From positions 1 through 14,322 of the forward strand of contig JAUPVJ010000070.1 of the NCBI GenBank assembly GCA_030917145.1: a stretch of 14,322 nt of DNA, in the 5' to 3' direction. The DNA is from Patescibacteria group bacterium. GTDB lineage: Bacteria; Patescibacteriota; Minisyncoccia; Phycocordibacterales; CAIRYW01. Below are positions 6,886-14,188 of the stretch, one piece after another (positions within the stretch are counted from its first letter, which is position 1; every line of letters begins with the position of its first letter). Made by a program: the position numbers and the translations under genes. A model generated the notes under the pieces. It saw only the letters and a program-made list of their open reading frames with translations. It was not told the origin of the DNA and made no database searches.

Positions 6886-7371
6886 AATCTTCGTATCTAA
6901 AATATCAAAATCAGCAGATTCTCCTTGGGGAACAAACCTAACAACAAGCTTTCTTCCTTTTCCTTCTCCTCGAGATTCAGTTTTTATACCAGGTATCCCA
7001 TCCAAAGCTGCGTGCACAATTCTTCTTTCGTAAGAAGAAAGACCTTCCATTTCTACGTCTACTTTGAAATTCTTAGCTCTCTCAGCAATCATTTTTGCTT
7101 TTGAAACAAGCTGATTTTCTGCTCTAGCCAAAGCTCCGTTTACATCTATAAAAAACCTTGATTCTTCGCCAAACATTTTTGCGAGCATTCGTTTTAAAAG
7201 GTGAGAAAAGGCTTCGTATTTTTCATTTTCTCTACCCACAAGAGAGAACTCGTCACGAGTTTCTATACTAATTCTGAAAGACCCGTCTTTGTCTTCCACA
7301 GAAACAACCGCGTCATTAACGCCGATTTTTAGAGTCAAATCTTTTACTAAATTGATTATTTTCTCACTCAT
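6883..7371 (-). CDS. jag: Jag/KhpB-like RNA-binding protein (KH-R3H)
   Basis: This 162-residue protein is the SpoIIIJ-associated RNA-binding protein Jag (KhpB), encoded next to yidC in many bacteria. A KH-like region spans about residues 20-80; its GxxG loop is degenerate (LVGRENEKY). The R3H domain covers about 90-148, with R116-x3-H120 in YERRIVH followed by a Gly/Lys-rich turn and KLVVRFVP. The N-terminal Jag-N domain of Firmicutes proteins is missing, as usual for the short version. It lies 35 bp after yidC in the same direction, at the end of the rpmH-rnpA-yidC-jag block. In other bacteria KhpB binds many RNAs and affects envelope growth; that role is not visible in this sequence. It is the only gene here that ends in TGA. 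Confidence 0.85.
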   Translation of the reverse strand: MSEKIINLVKDLTLKIGVNDAVVSVEDKDGSFRISIETRDEFSLVGRENEKYEAFSHLLKRMLAKMFGEESRFFIDVNGALARAENQLVSKAKMIAERAKNFKVDVEMEGLSSYERRIVHAALDGIPGIKTESRGEGKGRKLVVRFVPQGESADFDILDTKI

Positions 7372-7406
7372 ACTACCAATACTACTCAGCCTTTTAGCTT
7401 AGTCAA

Positions 7407-8138
7407 CTATTTACTTTTCTTAAGACTTCTTTTAACAAAAATCTCTTGAACTGTCATAAAAATATTTCGTGTTGACCAATAAAGAGGGAGGGCGGCCGGG
7501 AGAGTTGCTCCGATAACCCCAATTACCACAGGAAAAACGTACTTCATTTGCATATGCAAAGATTTTTGAAAGTCGTCTCCAAAAGTCCTATCTTTAGGAT
7601 CTTTTTCTGGTGTTTTAAGATTTGGTGTTGCTACATAAGCTTGAATAAACTGAGTAATACCAGAAATTACAGCTAAAACAATGCTTTTTTGTGTAATATC
7701 CAAAATACCAAGAAAATTCATTGAAACATTTTGTGGAACCGGCACAAAAGAGTACAAAATATCTGTTTTAATCATAGGAAGACCTCCTTTCCAAAAAATA
7801 TAATACAGAGCGATAAGAATTGGAATTTGAATTAAAACAAAGAAAATCAAAGAAAAAGGATTAATACTATGTTTCTTGTAAAGATCAATCATAAGGCGCG
7901 CTTGCTCCTCTTTTTTGTCTTTATAATTTTCTTTTATTCTTTTTATCTCTGGCTCGATCTCTTTTAGTTTAATTTGAGTCCTGATGGCTTTCTTAGAAAC
8001 ACCAAAAAGCAGAACACTTACAAGAATCGTAAGTAAAACCACTCCCACACCGGCGTCCTGGTGGGGGACAAGATCAATAATTCCAACTAATGCATTGTAA
8101 AGTGGGTTGTAAAAAAAAGTGTTAAATATATATGACAT
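7407..8138 (-). CDS. yidC: YidC/Oxa1 membrane protein insertase
   Basis: YidC inserts and folds inner-membrane proteins. This 243-residue form lacks the large periplasmic P1 domain of Gram-negative YidC and resembles the short Gram-positive type. The first helix (about 31-47) is followed by the charged cytoplasmic hairpin with KLKEIEPEIKRIKENY (57-72). Then come helices at about 95-116 (SLIFFVLIQIPILIALYYIFW), 150-169 and 200-220, and a basic tail. R53, just after helix 1, may be the conserved groove arginine, but the alignment is by eye. There is no lipobox. It lies 39 bp after rnpA; a TAGAAT box six bases before its ATG could give a leaderless transcript in addition to read-through from rpmH-rnpA. 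Confidence 0.93.
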   Translation of the reverse strand: MSYIFNTFFYNPLYNALVGIIDLVPHQDAGVGVVLLTILVSVLLFGVSKKAIRTQIKLKEIEPEIKRIKENYKDKKEEQARLMIDLYKKHSINPFSLIFFVLIQIPILIALYYIFWKGGLPMIKTDILYSFVPVPQNVSMNFLGILDITQKSIVLAVISGITQFIQAYVATPNLKTPEKDPKDRTFGDDFQKSLHMQMKYVFPVVIGVIGATLPAALPLYWSTRNIFMTVQEIFVKRSLKKSK

Positions 8139-8150
8139 ACAGCTATTCTA
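8139..8150 (-). promoter_or_regulatory. Putative -10 box just before yidC start
   Basis: On the minus strand TAGAAT occupies 8150-8145 and only six bases separate it from the yidC ATG, the spacing expected for a leaderless transcript. No convincing -35 box is seen: the nearest is TTGTTT at a 15-bp spacing. This is a weak call based on spacing. Confidence 0.35.
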
Positions 8151-8177
8151 CCGTAGTTTAATAGTAAACAAAACAGA

Positions 8178-8495
8178 CTACTTTAGTTCTACTCCAGCTT
8201 TTTCAACTTCTTTTTTTAAATCAGAGAAAATGGCTTCGTTTATGGTGTTTTTAGCAAAAAAGATATATTTTCCAGGCCCAAAATGAGTCTTTCTTGCACA
8301 CTCCCGAAGCCTTCGTTTTGCTTTATTCCTTAAAACTGCCTGTTTATATTGTTTTTTTGAGACCACAAAGGCAAATTTTGTTGTTTTTTCAGTGTTTGGG
8401 AGCCAAGAAACAGAAAAAAGAGAGAAATTAGATCTTCTCCCTTTTGAAAGCACTTCTTCAATTTCTTCCTTAGTAAGCCTGTTATTTCTAGGCAT
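8178..8495 (-). CDS. rnpA: Ribonuclease P protein component
   Basis: RnpA is the protein subunit of RNase P, which trims the 5' leader from precursor tRNAs together with the catalytic RNA. This 105-residue protein has the family hallmark RNKAKRRLRE (56-65), the equivalent of the RNR motif, preceded by FAFVVSKKQYKQAVL. The N-terminal MPRNNRLTKEEIEEVLSKG fits the usual opening of the family. The length is slightly below the common 110-120 residues. It starts nine bases after the rpmH stop, which is the classical rpmH-rnpA order. No Shine-Dalgarno is evident, so coupling to rpmH is likely. The RNase P RNA gene is not in the window. Confidence 0.92.
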   Translation of the reverse strand: MPRNNRLTKEEIEEVLSKGRRSNFSLFSVSWLPNTEKTTKFAFVVSKKQYKQAVLRNKAKRRLRECARKTHFGPGKYIFFAKNTINEAIFSDLKKEVEKAGVELK

Positions 8496-8504
8496 AAGGA
8501 CAAA

Positions 8505-8627
8505 TTAAACAGTAGTAAGCTTCTTTCGGCCCTTTCTTCGACGCGCTTGAAGAGTTCTTGCGCTTTTACCCCTAAATCCAACAGATTTAGCTCTTTTTCG
8601 TTTTTTTGGTTGGTATGTTCTTGACAT
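8505..8627 (-). CDS. rpmH: 50S ribosomal protein L34
   Basis: Reading the minus strand from the ATG at 8627 gives a 40-residue, very basic protein beginning MSRTYQPKKRKRAKSVGFRG and ending in RRRKGRKKLTTV. This is ribosomal protein L34: the TYQPxKRKRxxxxGFR and ARRRKGRKxL blocks are both present. It is about five residues shorter than the common bacterial form, with the gap between those blocks. It is first in the rpmH-rnpA-yidC-jag block and divergent from dnaA, the arrangement found at many bacterial origins. Confidence 0.95.
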   Translation of the reverse strand: MSRTYQPKKRKRAKSVGFRGKSARTLQARRRKGRKKLTTV

Positions 8628-8636
8628 AGTAGGAAC

Positions 8637-8645
8637 ATACTAGCA
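8637..8645 (-). promoter_or_regulatory. Possible extended -10 for rpmH
   Basis: The minus strand reads TGCTAGTAT across 8645-8637, an extended -10 form (TGn before a TAxxxT box). It ends nine bases before the rpmH ATG. A weak TTCATT lies 17 bp further upstream of the box. Initiation would leave a leader of only two or three bases. Low-confidence pattern match. Confidence 0.3.
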
Positions 8646-8669
8646 CAGGGCTTTAAAAAAATGAAGGGA

Positions 8670-8687
8670 GGGAAGAGTTTCTCTCCC
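8670..8687. other. Small hairpin in rpmH-dnaA gap
   Basis: GGG-A-AGAG (8670-8677, with a bulged A at 8673) pairs with CTCTCCC (8681-8687) across a TTT loop. It lies between the DnaA-box-like sites and rpmH. It could be an origin structure, a regulatory hairpin or chance in a purine-rich stretch. Confidence 0.3.
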
Positions 8688-8695
8688 AAAATAAG

Positions 8696-8727
8696 TTTTC
8701 CACATGTTATCAACATACTTATGGACA
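8696..8727 (+). promoter_or_regulatory. DnaA-box-like cluster upstream of dnaA
   Basis: TTTTCCACA (8696-8704) and TTATCAACA (8707-8715) each differ by one base from the consensus TTATCCACA and are two bases apart on the same strand. TTATGGACA (8719-8727) is a weaker third match with two differences. They suggest DnaA binding between rpmH and dnaA, for autoregulation of dnaA, for replication initiation, or both. Confidence 0.6.
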
Positions 8728-8758
8728 TTGTTGAAGTCGACGAACTATTTAACTAAAC

Positions 8759-8764
8759 TATAAT
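8759..8764 (+). promoter_or_regulatory. dnaA -10 box
   Basis: A perfect TATAAT lies 11 bases before the dnaA ATG, so the leader would be about five bases. The -35 region is poor: TTGAAG at 8731-8736 is 22 bp away, too far. The DnaA-box-like cluster lies 32 bp or more upstream, where bound DnaA could influence it. Confidence 0.45.
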
Positions 8765-8775
8765 AGATAAAACTT

Positions 8776-10119
8776 ATGGAAAACAAAGAAATCTTATGGC
8801 AAAAAGTTTTAACTGAGATTGAACTTACTGTTTCTAAAGCTAATTTTACTACTTGGTTTAAAGATACTTTTCTTTTAAAAGTAGAAGAGGGGGTTGTGTA
8901 CATAGGAGTTCCAAACGCTTTCGTAAAAGATTGGCTTGGAAACAAATATCACAAACCAATATTAAAATCATTGCGTGACGCAGATTCTGGAGTGCGTGGT
9001 GTTGAATACACAATTGTAAAAGATGAATCTCGTAGAAAAATAGACGAAAAAGCTAAAAAAGAGCAGGAAATGCACGAATCCCTTCCTCTTTCAGATCTTT
9101 ACATCAACAAAGACGACAACCTAAACCCAAGATACACATTTGAAACTTTTGTAATTGGCCCTTTCAATGAGCTAGCGCACGCCGCTGCCCAAGCTGTAAT
9201 TACAAAACCAGCTTCCTATAACCCACTTTTCTTCTACGGAGACACAGGGAGAGGGAAGACCCACCTACTGCAAGCAATTGGAAACCATATAAAAAAAGAA
9301 AATCCAAATAAAAAAGTTTTCTACTTAGCGTCTGAGAAATTTTACAATGAATACAGTCAGGCAGTACAAGAGGGAAAAATAAGCGCTTTTAAGGATAAAT
9401 ATAAAAAATACGATCTTTTTATTATGGATGATATCCAATTCTTGGCCAAAAAAGAGAAGACTCAAGAGGAGCTTTTCCACCTTTTCAACGATCTATACGA
9501 AAACGGCAAACAAATTGTATTTTCCTCAGACCAACACCCAAATTACATAGAAGATCTAGAAGACAGACTGAAGTCGCGTTTTGTATCTGGAATGATTGTG
9601 GATATCCCAGCACCTGACTACGAATCAAGAACAGCGATCATAAAAAACAAACTATCCCAAAGAAAGTTTTTCCTAAAAGACGAGGCTATCGACTACCTTG
9701 CAAGCGCTGTGGAAGGCAATATTCGAGAGATTGAGGGGGTTTTAAACAGTATAGTGTGTCAAACCAACCTAAAAGGAAAAGACCTTGATATAAACGATAT
9801 AAAACACCTAATTAAGGACACGGCAAAACCTATAAAAAACATATCTGTAAAAGAGGTGGTTAAAGTTGTGGCTAAATTTTACGATATTCAGGAAGGGGAG
9901 ATAACAAACAAATCAAGGAAGAAGGAGGTTGTAAAACCAAGACAGGTAGTAATGTACCTACTTAGAGAGGATTTCAGCATCTCATACCCGTCCATCGGTC
10001 AAAAACTAGGAGGAAGAGACCACACAACAGTGATCCATTCATGCGAAAAGGTTAAAAACGACCTGAAAAACGACGCCAGTCTTCTCCAAGAGATAAATCA
10101 GATACGAGCAATGATATAA
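8776..10119 (+). CDS. dnaA: Chromosomal replication initiator DnaA
   Basis: DnaA binds 9-bp boxes at oriC, melts the adjacent AT-rich DNA and recruits the replicative helicase. The 447-residue protein has all domains. Domain I is at about 1-75 (ILWQKVLTEIELTVSKANFTTWF start) and a short linker domain II follows. The AAA+ domain III has Walker A GDTGRGKTHL (155-164) and Walker B IMDD (216-219). Domain IV ends with the DnaA signature GGRDHTTVIHS (412-422), which contacts box DNA. The length is normal. It is divergent from rpmH and followed by an intergenic region rich in DnaA boxes, then dnaN. No strong Shine-Dalgarno precedes the ATG, in line with a very short leader. Confidence 0.97.
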   Translation: MENKEILWQKVLTEIELTVSKANFTTWFKDTFLLKVEEGVVYIGVPNAFVKDWLGNKYHKPILKSLRDADSGVRGVEYTIVKDESRRKIDEKAKKEQEMHESLPLSDLYINKDDNLNPRYTFETFVIGPFNELAHAAAQAVITKPASYNPLFFYGDTGRGKTHLLQAIGNHIKKENPNKKVFYLASEKFYNEYSQAVQEGKISAFKDKYKKYDLFIMDDIQFLAKKEKTQEELFHLFNDLYENGKQIVFSSDQHPNYIEDLEDRLKSRFVSGMIVDIPAPDYESRTAIIKNKLSQRKFFLKDEAIDYLASAVEGNIREIEGVLNSIVCQTNLKGKDLDINDIKHLIKDTAKPIKNISVKEVVKVVAKFYDIQEGEITNKSRKKEVVKPRQVVMYLLREDFSISYPSIGQKLGGRDHTTVIHSCEKVKNDLKNDASLLQEINQIRAMI

Positions 10120-10312
10120 ACTGGGGATAAGTCTGTGGAAAAGTGACTTATAATTAGAGGAAGCAGGTGAATAACTTTTAATCAAATAAAACAAACCCGA
10201 GGTTTTCCACAGCAAAAAAGAAAAATAATTGCTAAAAAACACTTAAAAATAAACATTAAAATGAAGTTATCCAGTTATCCACATATCTTGTAATAGACTT
10301 AAAATTATAAAT
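10120..10312. other. Candidate oriC between dnaA and dnaN
   Basis: This 193-bp gap holds one exact DnaA box, TTATCCACA (10275-10283), directly adjoining TTATCCAGT (10267-10275, sharing one base). It also has TTTTCCACA (10203-10211) and, on the other strand, TTTTCCACA (10134-10142) and TTATCCCCA (10122-10130), each one base off consensus. From 10212 to 10266 the DNA is very A-rich with almost no G or C, a plausible unwinding element. The 10134 box is the loop of a 7-bp inverted repeat (10127-10133 with 10145-10151). A TATAAT at 10149-10154 might serve dnaN. The dnaA-dnaN setting is the classical origin location, but cumulative skew over the whole genome would be needed to confirm it. Confidence 0.7.
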
Positions 10313-11413
10313 ATGAAAATAGAAATAATAAGAGAGAAATTACTTGGAGCTGTCGGTTTTGCAGAAAGAGTTGCTGGAAAGCATGTTTCTTTACCCATAC
10401 TCTCATCTATTGTTTTGGACGCATCAACTGATCAGGTTTTTGTAAAAGCCACAAACCTTGATTTGGGAATAGAAATTCCTGTAGCTGGGAAGGTTTTTGA
10501 AAAAGGAAGTGTTGCTTTGTCTGGCGGGATCTTAAAATCCTTTCTTTCTAATATAGGTGATAAAAATATTGTGCTTGAAGTTGTGGAAAACACTCTAAGT
10601 GTTGTGTCTGAAAGAGGGACGGCAAAGATAAAAACTATACCAAGTGATGATTTTCCTCAAATTCCTCAAGTTAAAGATGGTGATACTTTTTCTATCTCAT
10701 CAGATGATTTATCTGAAATAGTAAAATCGGTGGGTTACAGTGCTTCTATTTCAACTATAAAACCAGAGCTCTCTAGTATTTTTATATTTTTAGATGGTGA
10801 AACTCTTGTTTCTGTTGCGACCGATTCTTTTAGGCTTGCAGAGAAAAGAATAAAGCTGAAAAAGAAAAGTGATCTAAAGGAACTTCTTATCCCGGAAAAA
10901 AACATATTGGAAGTTTCAAAAGTTTTTGAAGGTTTAAAAAAAGACATTGAAGTTAGGTCAAATAAAAACCAAGTTTCTTTTTTTGCCGACGGTATTCATG
11001 TTACAAGTAGGGCGGTAGACGCTGTTTTTCCTGACTACAAACAAATCATCCCAAAAGAATTTAGTTCCACTTGTACTATTTTGAAAGAAGATTTGGCCCA
11101 AGCTTTGAAGCTTACAAGTGCTTTTTCTGATAATTTTAATCAAGTATCTGTTAGTCTTTCTGCTTCTAATAAAACTCTCTCTCTAAAAACCAAAAACAAT
11201 GATATAGGGGAAAGTGAGAACTCAATTAAAGGATCTTTTTCGGGCGTTGATGTTTCTATAAATTTTAACCATAGGTATATTTATGAGTGTCTTCAGTCTA
11301 TAAACACCGAGAGTTTGTCTGTTAATTTTGCGGGAGCAAATAGACCAGCTGTTATAAAAGAAAGTTCAAATAATAACACTTTTACTTATTTGGTGATGCC
11401 AATGAACAGGTAG
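10313..11413 (+). CDS. dnaN: DNA polymerase III beta subunit (sliding clamp)
   Basis: DnaN is the ring-shaped clamp that tethers DNA polymerase III to the template. The 366-residue length is normal for three clamp folds. Typical features are the opening MKIEIIREKLLGAVGFAERV, LPILSSIVLDA (about 27-37), ATDSFRLAEKRI (168-179) and the closing YLVMPMNR, which lines up with the conserved C-terminal Met-Pro-Met residues of the protein-binding pocket. It follows dnaA in the same direction across the candidate origin. No Shine-Dalgarno is apparent before the ATG. The stop TAG is one base before the ATG of the next small gene. recF, often next in other bacteria, does not follow here. Confidence 0.96.
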   Translation: MKIEIIREKLLGAVGFAERVAGKHVSLPILSSIVLDASTDQVFVKATNLDLGIEIPVAGKVFEKGSVALSGGILKSFLSNIGDKNIVLEVVENTLSVVSERGTAKIKTIPSDDFPQIPQVKDGDTFSISSDDLSEIVKSVGYSASISTIKPELSSIFIFLDGETLVSVATDSFRLAEKRIKLKKKSDLKELLIPEKNILEVSKVFEGLKKDIEVRSNKNQVSFFADGIHVTSRAVDAVFPDYKQIIPKEFSSTCTILKEDLAQALKLTSAFSDNFNQVSVSLSASNKTLSLKTKNNDIGESENSIKGSFSGVDVSINFNHRYIYECLQSINTESLSVNFAGANRPAVIKESSNNNTFTYLVMPMNR

Positions 11414-11414
11414 T

Positions 11415-11669
11415 ATGAAAAACCTGAGCTCTCTTTTAGAAAGATTTAAAAACATAAGAGACCCTAAAAAAGATAGGGAGGAGCTCGCAAAAATAATAAG
11501 CGTTGTTTTAAATTTTGATATTTTGGAATCTAATATTTCATTAACAAAAAGTGAAATAAAGGTGAAGGTTAGTCCAACTGTTCGTAGTCAGATTTTTGTA
11601 AACAAGGAAAAAATAAAAGAAGAAATAAGAAAAGGAATGCCAAAGTTTTCTAACTTTGAAATAAGGTAG
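11415..11669 (+). CDS. Small DciA/DUF721-like protein after dnaN
   Basis: This 84-residue protein starts one base after the dnaN stop (TAGTATG), so the two are almost certainly co-translated. Residues about 1-35 are helical and charged. The second half has beta strands SEIKVKVSPTVRSQIF followed by a Lys-rich helix and a final FSNFEIR. That order (hydrophobic short strand, 'L/I-x-V-x-V', a helix with Lys/Glu, a last I-R strand) resembles the KH-like core of DUF721/DciA, the helicase-loading protein of bacteria that lack DnaC or DnaI. The location at the origin behind the clamp gene agrees. It is shorter than most DciA proteins and similarity is judged by eye, so the name is tentative and no symbol is given. 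Confidence 0.75.
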   Translation: MKNLSSLLERFKNIRDPKKDREELAKIISVVLNFDILESNISLTKSEIKVKVSPTVRSQIFVNKEKIKEEIRKGMPKFSNFEIR

Positions 11670-11701
11670 AAAAAAACCCTGTCTAGTGACAGGGTTTTTT
11701 T
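11670..11701. terminator. Perfect bidirectional Rho-independent terminator
   Basis: A-run (11670-11676), CCCTGTC, loop TAGT, GACAGGG and T-run (11695-11701) form a 14-bp perfect inverted repeat around a 4-base loop. It has a GC stem with a T-run in both reading directions. It lies exactly between the end of the small gene after dnaN and the stop codon of the convergent penicillin-binding protein gene, so it serves both transcripts. Confidence 0.93.
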
Positions 11702-14110
11702 CTAATCAACTTCTATTTCTATTGTTTCTGATTTTTGAGTTCCATCGGTCGCTGTCACCACAGCTTTGAGGGAATGTTTTCCTTTATCTATACCAAGTGA
11801 AGATGGTGTGAAAGATAATAAAAAAGGTGAATTAGCTTTTCCAATAAATGTTCCGTCTAAAAAGTAACTAACTTCTTTCGCTGTTTTTTCACCAGAAATT
11901 GAAACAATTATTTGCACGGTTCCGGATTTTCTTACGATATCTTTGTTTTGAGGGTTTAAGAAAGATATTTGTATTCCTCCTTGTACCGCCGCTCCTCCGG
12001 GCATGATTTCAAAACTTCCACCCATTAAAGATAGTGGGTACTCCCAATGGTTAAATTGAGGGTCGTTTGCTGGGTTTTTTGGGGAAGGGCCTAATGGGTC
12101 GTTTCTATCTACAGAATAAAGAATTTCGTGAATTCTAGAATCTTCTGTTTGCCAAACGCCCCTAAATACAGGTTTTAGCTCGCTTAAATCTTTTTCTTCC
12201 GGTCTCTCAAATTTTTCATCAGGAAGAGTTTTTAAAAGTTCGTCCATGAATACGTGCCACATAGGAGCAACAATGTAACCAGCAACTTTTCTATCGATCG
12301 GTGTGTTGTCGTTGTTTCCTGCCCAAGCACCAACTGCAATTTGTGGAGTATATCCAACCACCCAAGCGTCTCGGTAGTTGTTTGTTGTTCCTGTTTTTAC
12401 AGCAACTTCTCTTGTTGGAAAATAAAGACTTCCTCTTGCTCCAAAAATTGGGGCTCGCGCAGCGTCATCTCTTAAAATATCTGAGATTAGTAGGGTTGAG
12501 TATTTTTCTACAACTCTTTCGCTTTTGTCTTCCCATTTCTCCAAAACATTTCCTGTTTTGTCTTTTACTTCAAGTATTCCTGTTGGTGGGTTTTTAACTC
12601 CTTGGTTTGCAAAAACACTATAGGCACTTGTCATATCTAAGAGAGTTACTTCTCCACCCCCAAGAACCAAAGAAAGTCCGTACCTTCTAGGGTCTGTCAG
12701 TGTTGTGATTCCAAGTTTTTGTGCAAACTCTATTGCGTTGTCTATCCCAACCATGTACAGAAGTTTTACAGCGGGAATGTTAATTGATTGTGCCAAAGCG
12801 TTTCGAAGTGTCATTGGGCCTCTAAATTTTCCATCGTAATTGTCTGGTGAATAACAATTGTCTGTGTCTGTCATATCAGATGGTTCACAAGATGTTGAAA
12901 ACTGAGTCTTTAAGTCAAAAAGAATTGTTTCATCAGTGTAGCCTTTTTCAAAAGCTAATGTGTAAACAAGTGGTTTGAAAGATGATCCCGGCTGTCTCTT
13001 TGCTGTCACGATGTTGTATTCGCCATCTACTTCTTTATCAAAGAAGTCTCGAGAGCCCACCATTACCAATATTTGCCCCGTCTTTGAGTCTATTGCAGTT
13101 AACGCAGCGTTTGTGGCGTGGTAGAGTCTTCCGTTCTCTATAGCGTATTTTTTTACGATATCCTCAGCTTTTTTCTGTAATTCATAGTCGAGAGTTGTTG
13201 TAACCCTAAGTCCTCCTTCTAAAACAGCTCGATCTCCATATTTTTCAGAAAGATATTCTCTTATGTACATTGCAAAGTGAGGGGCTTTGATTCCACCACT
13301 TACATTTTCAGAAAAAGAAACTTTCTCAACCCGTGCTTTGTCTGCTTCTTCTCTTGTAATGAATTTGTTTTCATACATTTTTTCCAAAACTAAATTTTTT
13401 CGCGCTTCAAGTTCGTCTCTGTGTGATCCAAAAGGAGAGTAGTAAGAAGGGGCTTTTGGAAGAGCTGCTAAATAAGCAGCTTGTGCAAGACTTAATCCTG
13501 AAGAACTTGTTCCAAAGTATCCAAGAGAAGCTTCTTCTATTCCATAAACAGTTCCTCCATAAGGCGTGTCGTTTAAATAAAGGTTTAGAATTTGGTCTTT
13601 GTCTAAAGCTCTTTCTAGTTTGATGGCTAGAAACATTTCTTTAATTTTTCTAGTGATTGTTTTTTCTCTAGTTAACAGGGAGTTTTTTACCACCTGTTGA
13701 GTGATTGTTGACCCTCCTTGGCTATAGCTTCTGTCTTGAATGTTTACTAAAACAGCTCTAAAAAAAGATGTAATCTTGATTCCATGGTGGTTGTAGAATT
13801 CAGCATCTTCGATTGCGATTGTTGCTTTTTTTGCATAATCAGAAATCTCTTCAAAAGGAACAACTGTTCTTTTCATGTTTTGTCCCATGTCGTAAAGCAA
13901 CACTTTTCCTGTTTTATCGAAGATTTTTGTAGATTCTCCAAAGATTCTGTCATTAAAAGAGGATAGTTCTGGGATTTCTAGGCTTGAAAACCAAAGCACG
14001 CAAATACCCATAGAGAGAAATGCGAAGGCTCCGATGGAAAAAACCCACTCTTTTATGCTTATTTTCTTTAAAAACTTAAATATTTTATTTATTTTTTTGA
14101 CTAGTTTCAT
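11702..14110 (-). CDS. Class A penicillin-binding protein (PBP1A family) with C-terminal Ig-like domain
   Basis: This 802-residue bifunctional enzyme polymerises and crosslinks peptidoglycan. A basic N-terminus and one membrane helix (22-43) place the catalytic part outside. The glycosyltransferase family 51 domain (about 65-255) has the catalytic Glu in IEDAEFYNHHG (E101) and the GGSTITQQ motif (132-139). The transpeptidase domain (about 330-625) has the nucleophile in SSFK (S376 to K379), the SIN motif (442-444) and KTGTT (572-576). All catalytic residues are present. Residues about 712-802 form a beta-rich Ig-like domain (ISFLNPQNKD..., FLDGTFIGKANSPF), an accessory C-terminal module that could bind the wall or partners. 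It converges on the dnaN transcript across a shared terminator and is divergent from tyrS. PBP1A fits better than PBP1C by overall motifs, but I give no symbol. Confidence 0.93.
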   Translation of the reverse strand: MKLVKKINKIFKFLKKISIKEWVFSIGAFAFLSMGICVLWFSSLEIPELSSFNDRIFGESTKIFDKTGKVLLYDMGQNMKRTVVPFEEISDYAKKATIAIEDAEFYNHHGIKITSFFRAVLVNIQDRSYSQGGSTITQQVVKNSLLTREKTITRKIKEMFLAIKLERALDKDQILNLYLNDTPYGGTVYGIEEASLGYFGTSSSGLSLAQAAYLAALPKAPSYYSPFGSHRDELEARKNLVLEKMYENKFITREEADKARVEKVSFSENVSGGIKAPHFAMYIREYLSEKYGDRAVLEGGLRVTTTLDYELQKKAEDIVKKYAIENGRLYHATNAALTAIDSKTGQILVMVGSRDFFDKEVDGEYNIVTAKRQPGSSFKPLVYTLAFEKGYTDETILFDLKTQFSTSCEPSDMTDTDNCYSPDNYDGKFRGPMTLRNALAQSINIPAVKLLYMVGIDNAIEFAQKLGITTLTDPRRYGLSLVLGGGEVTLLDMTSAYSVFANQGVKNPPTGILEVKDKTGNVLEKWEDKSERVVEKYSTLLISDILRDDAARAPIFGARGSLYFPTREVAVKTGTTNNYRDAWVVGYTPQIAVGAWAGNNDNTPIDRKVAGYIVAPMWHVFMDELLKTLPDEKFERPEEKDLSELKPVFRGVWQTEDSRIHEILYSVDRNDPLGPSPKNPANDPQFNHWEYPLSLMGGSFEIMPGGAAVQGGIQISFLNPQNKDIVRKSGTVQIIVSISGEKTAKEVSYFLDGTFIGKANSPFLLSFTPSSLGIDKGKHSLKAVVTATDGTQKSETIEIEVD

Positions 14111-14133
14111 ATGTGTTTTTTATGTATTCATTC

Positions 14134-14149
14134 TATCACTTTTGTGATA
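14134..14149. promoter_or_regulatory. Inverted repeat in PBP-tyrS divergent gap
   Basis: TATCAC (14134-14139) and GTGATA (14144-14149) are exact inverses around TTTT. The site lies in the 78-bp gap between the divergent PBP and tyrS starts. On the minus strand it overlaps a TAGAAT -10-like box (14135-14130) for the PBP gene. It could be an operator acting on that promoter, or chance in AT-rich DNA. Confidence 0.35.
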
Positions 14150-14161
14150 AAGTAGTGTGTA

Positions 14162-14180
14162 TATAATACTTTTTTATACT
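14162..14180 (+). promoter_or_regulatory. -10 boxes for tyrS
   Basis: A perfect TATAAT (14162-14167) lies 21 bases before the tyrS ATG and would give a leader of about 15 bases. A second box, TATACT (14175-14180), lies eight bases before the ATG and would give an almost leaderless mRNA. Neither has a convincing -35: CTTTTG at 14139-14144 is 17 bp from the first. There is no room for a T-box riboswitch in this gap. Confidence 0.4.
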
Positions 14181-14188
14181 TTCTGCAA

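Noticed and set aside
6883..7371. Recoding of TGA as an amino acid, as in some CPR lineages
   Set aside because: jag ends sensibly at TGA after a complete R3H domain, and no gene in the window needs TGA read through.
8330..8728. A 132-codon open frame on the minus strand across rnpA and rpmH
   Set aside because: It overlaps two well-recognised genes in another frame, and its protein resembles nothing and has shadow-like composition.
8736..8741. GTCGAC palindrome upstream of dnaA as an operator
   Set aside because: Six bases only, with no extension of symmetry on either side.
10306..10311. TATAAA immediately before dnaN as its -10 box
   Set aside because: It ends one base before the ATG, so transcription would start inside the gene.
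12254..12597. Plus-strand open frames inside the PBP gene
   Set aside because: They are antisense to intact transpeptidase coding sequence and their products are Cys/Ser/Leu-rich without domain features.
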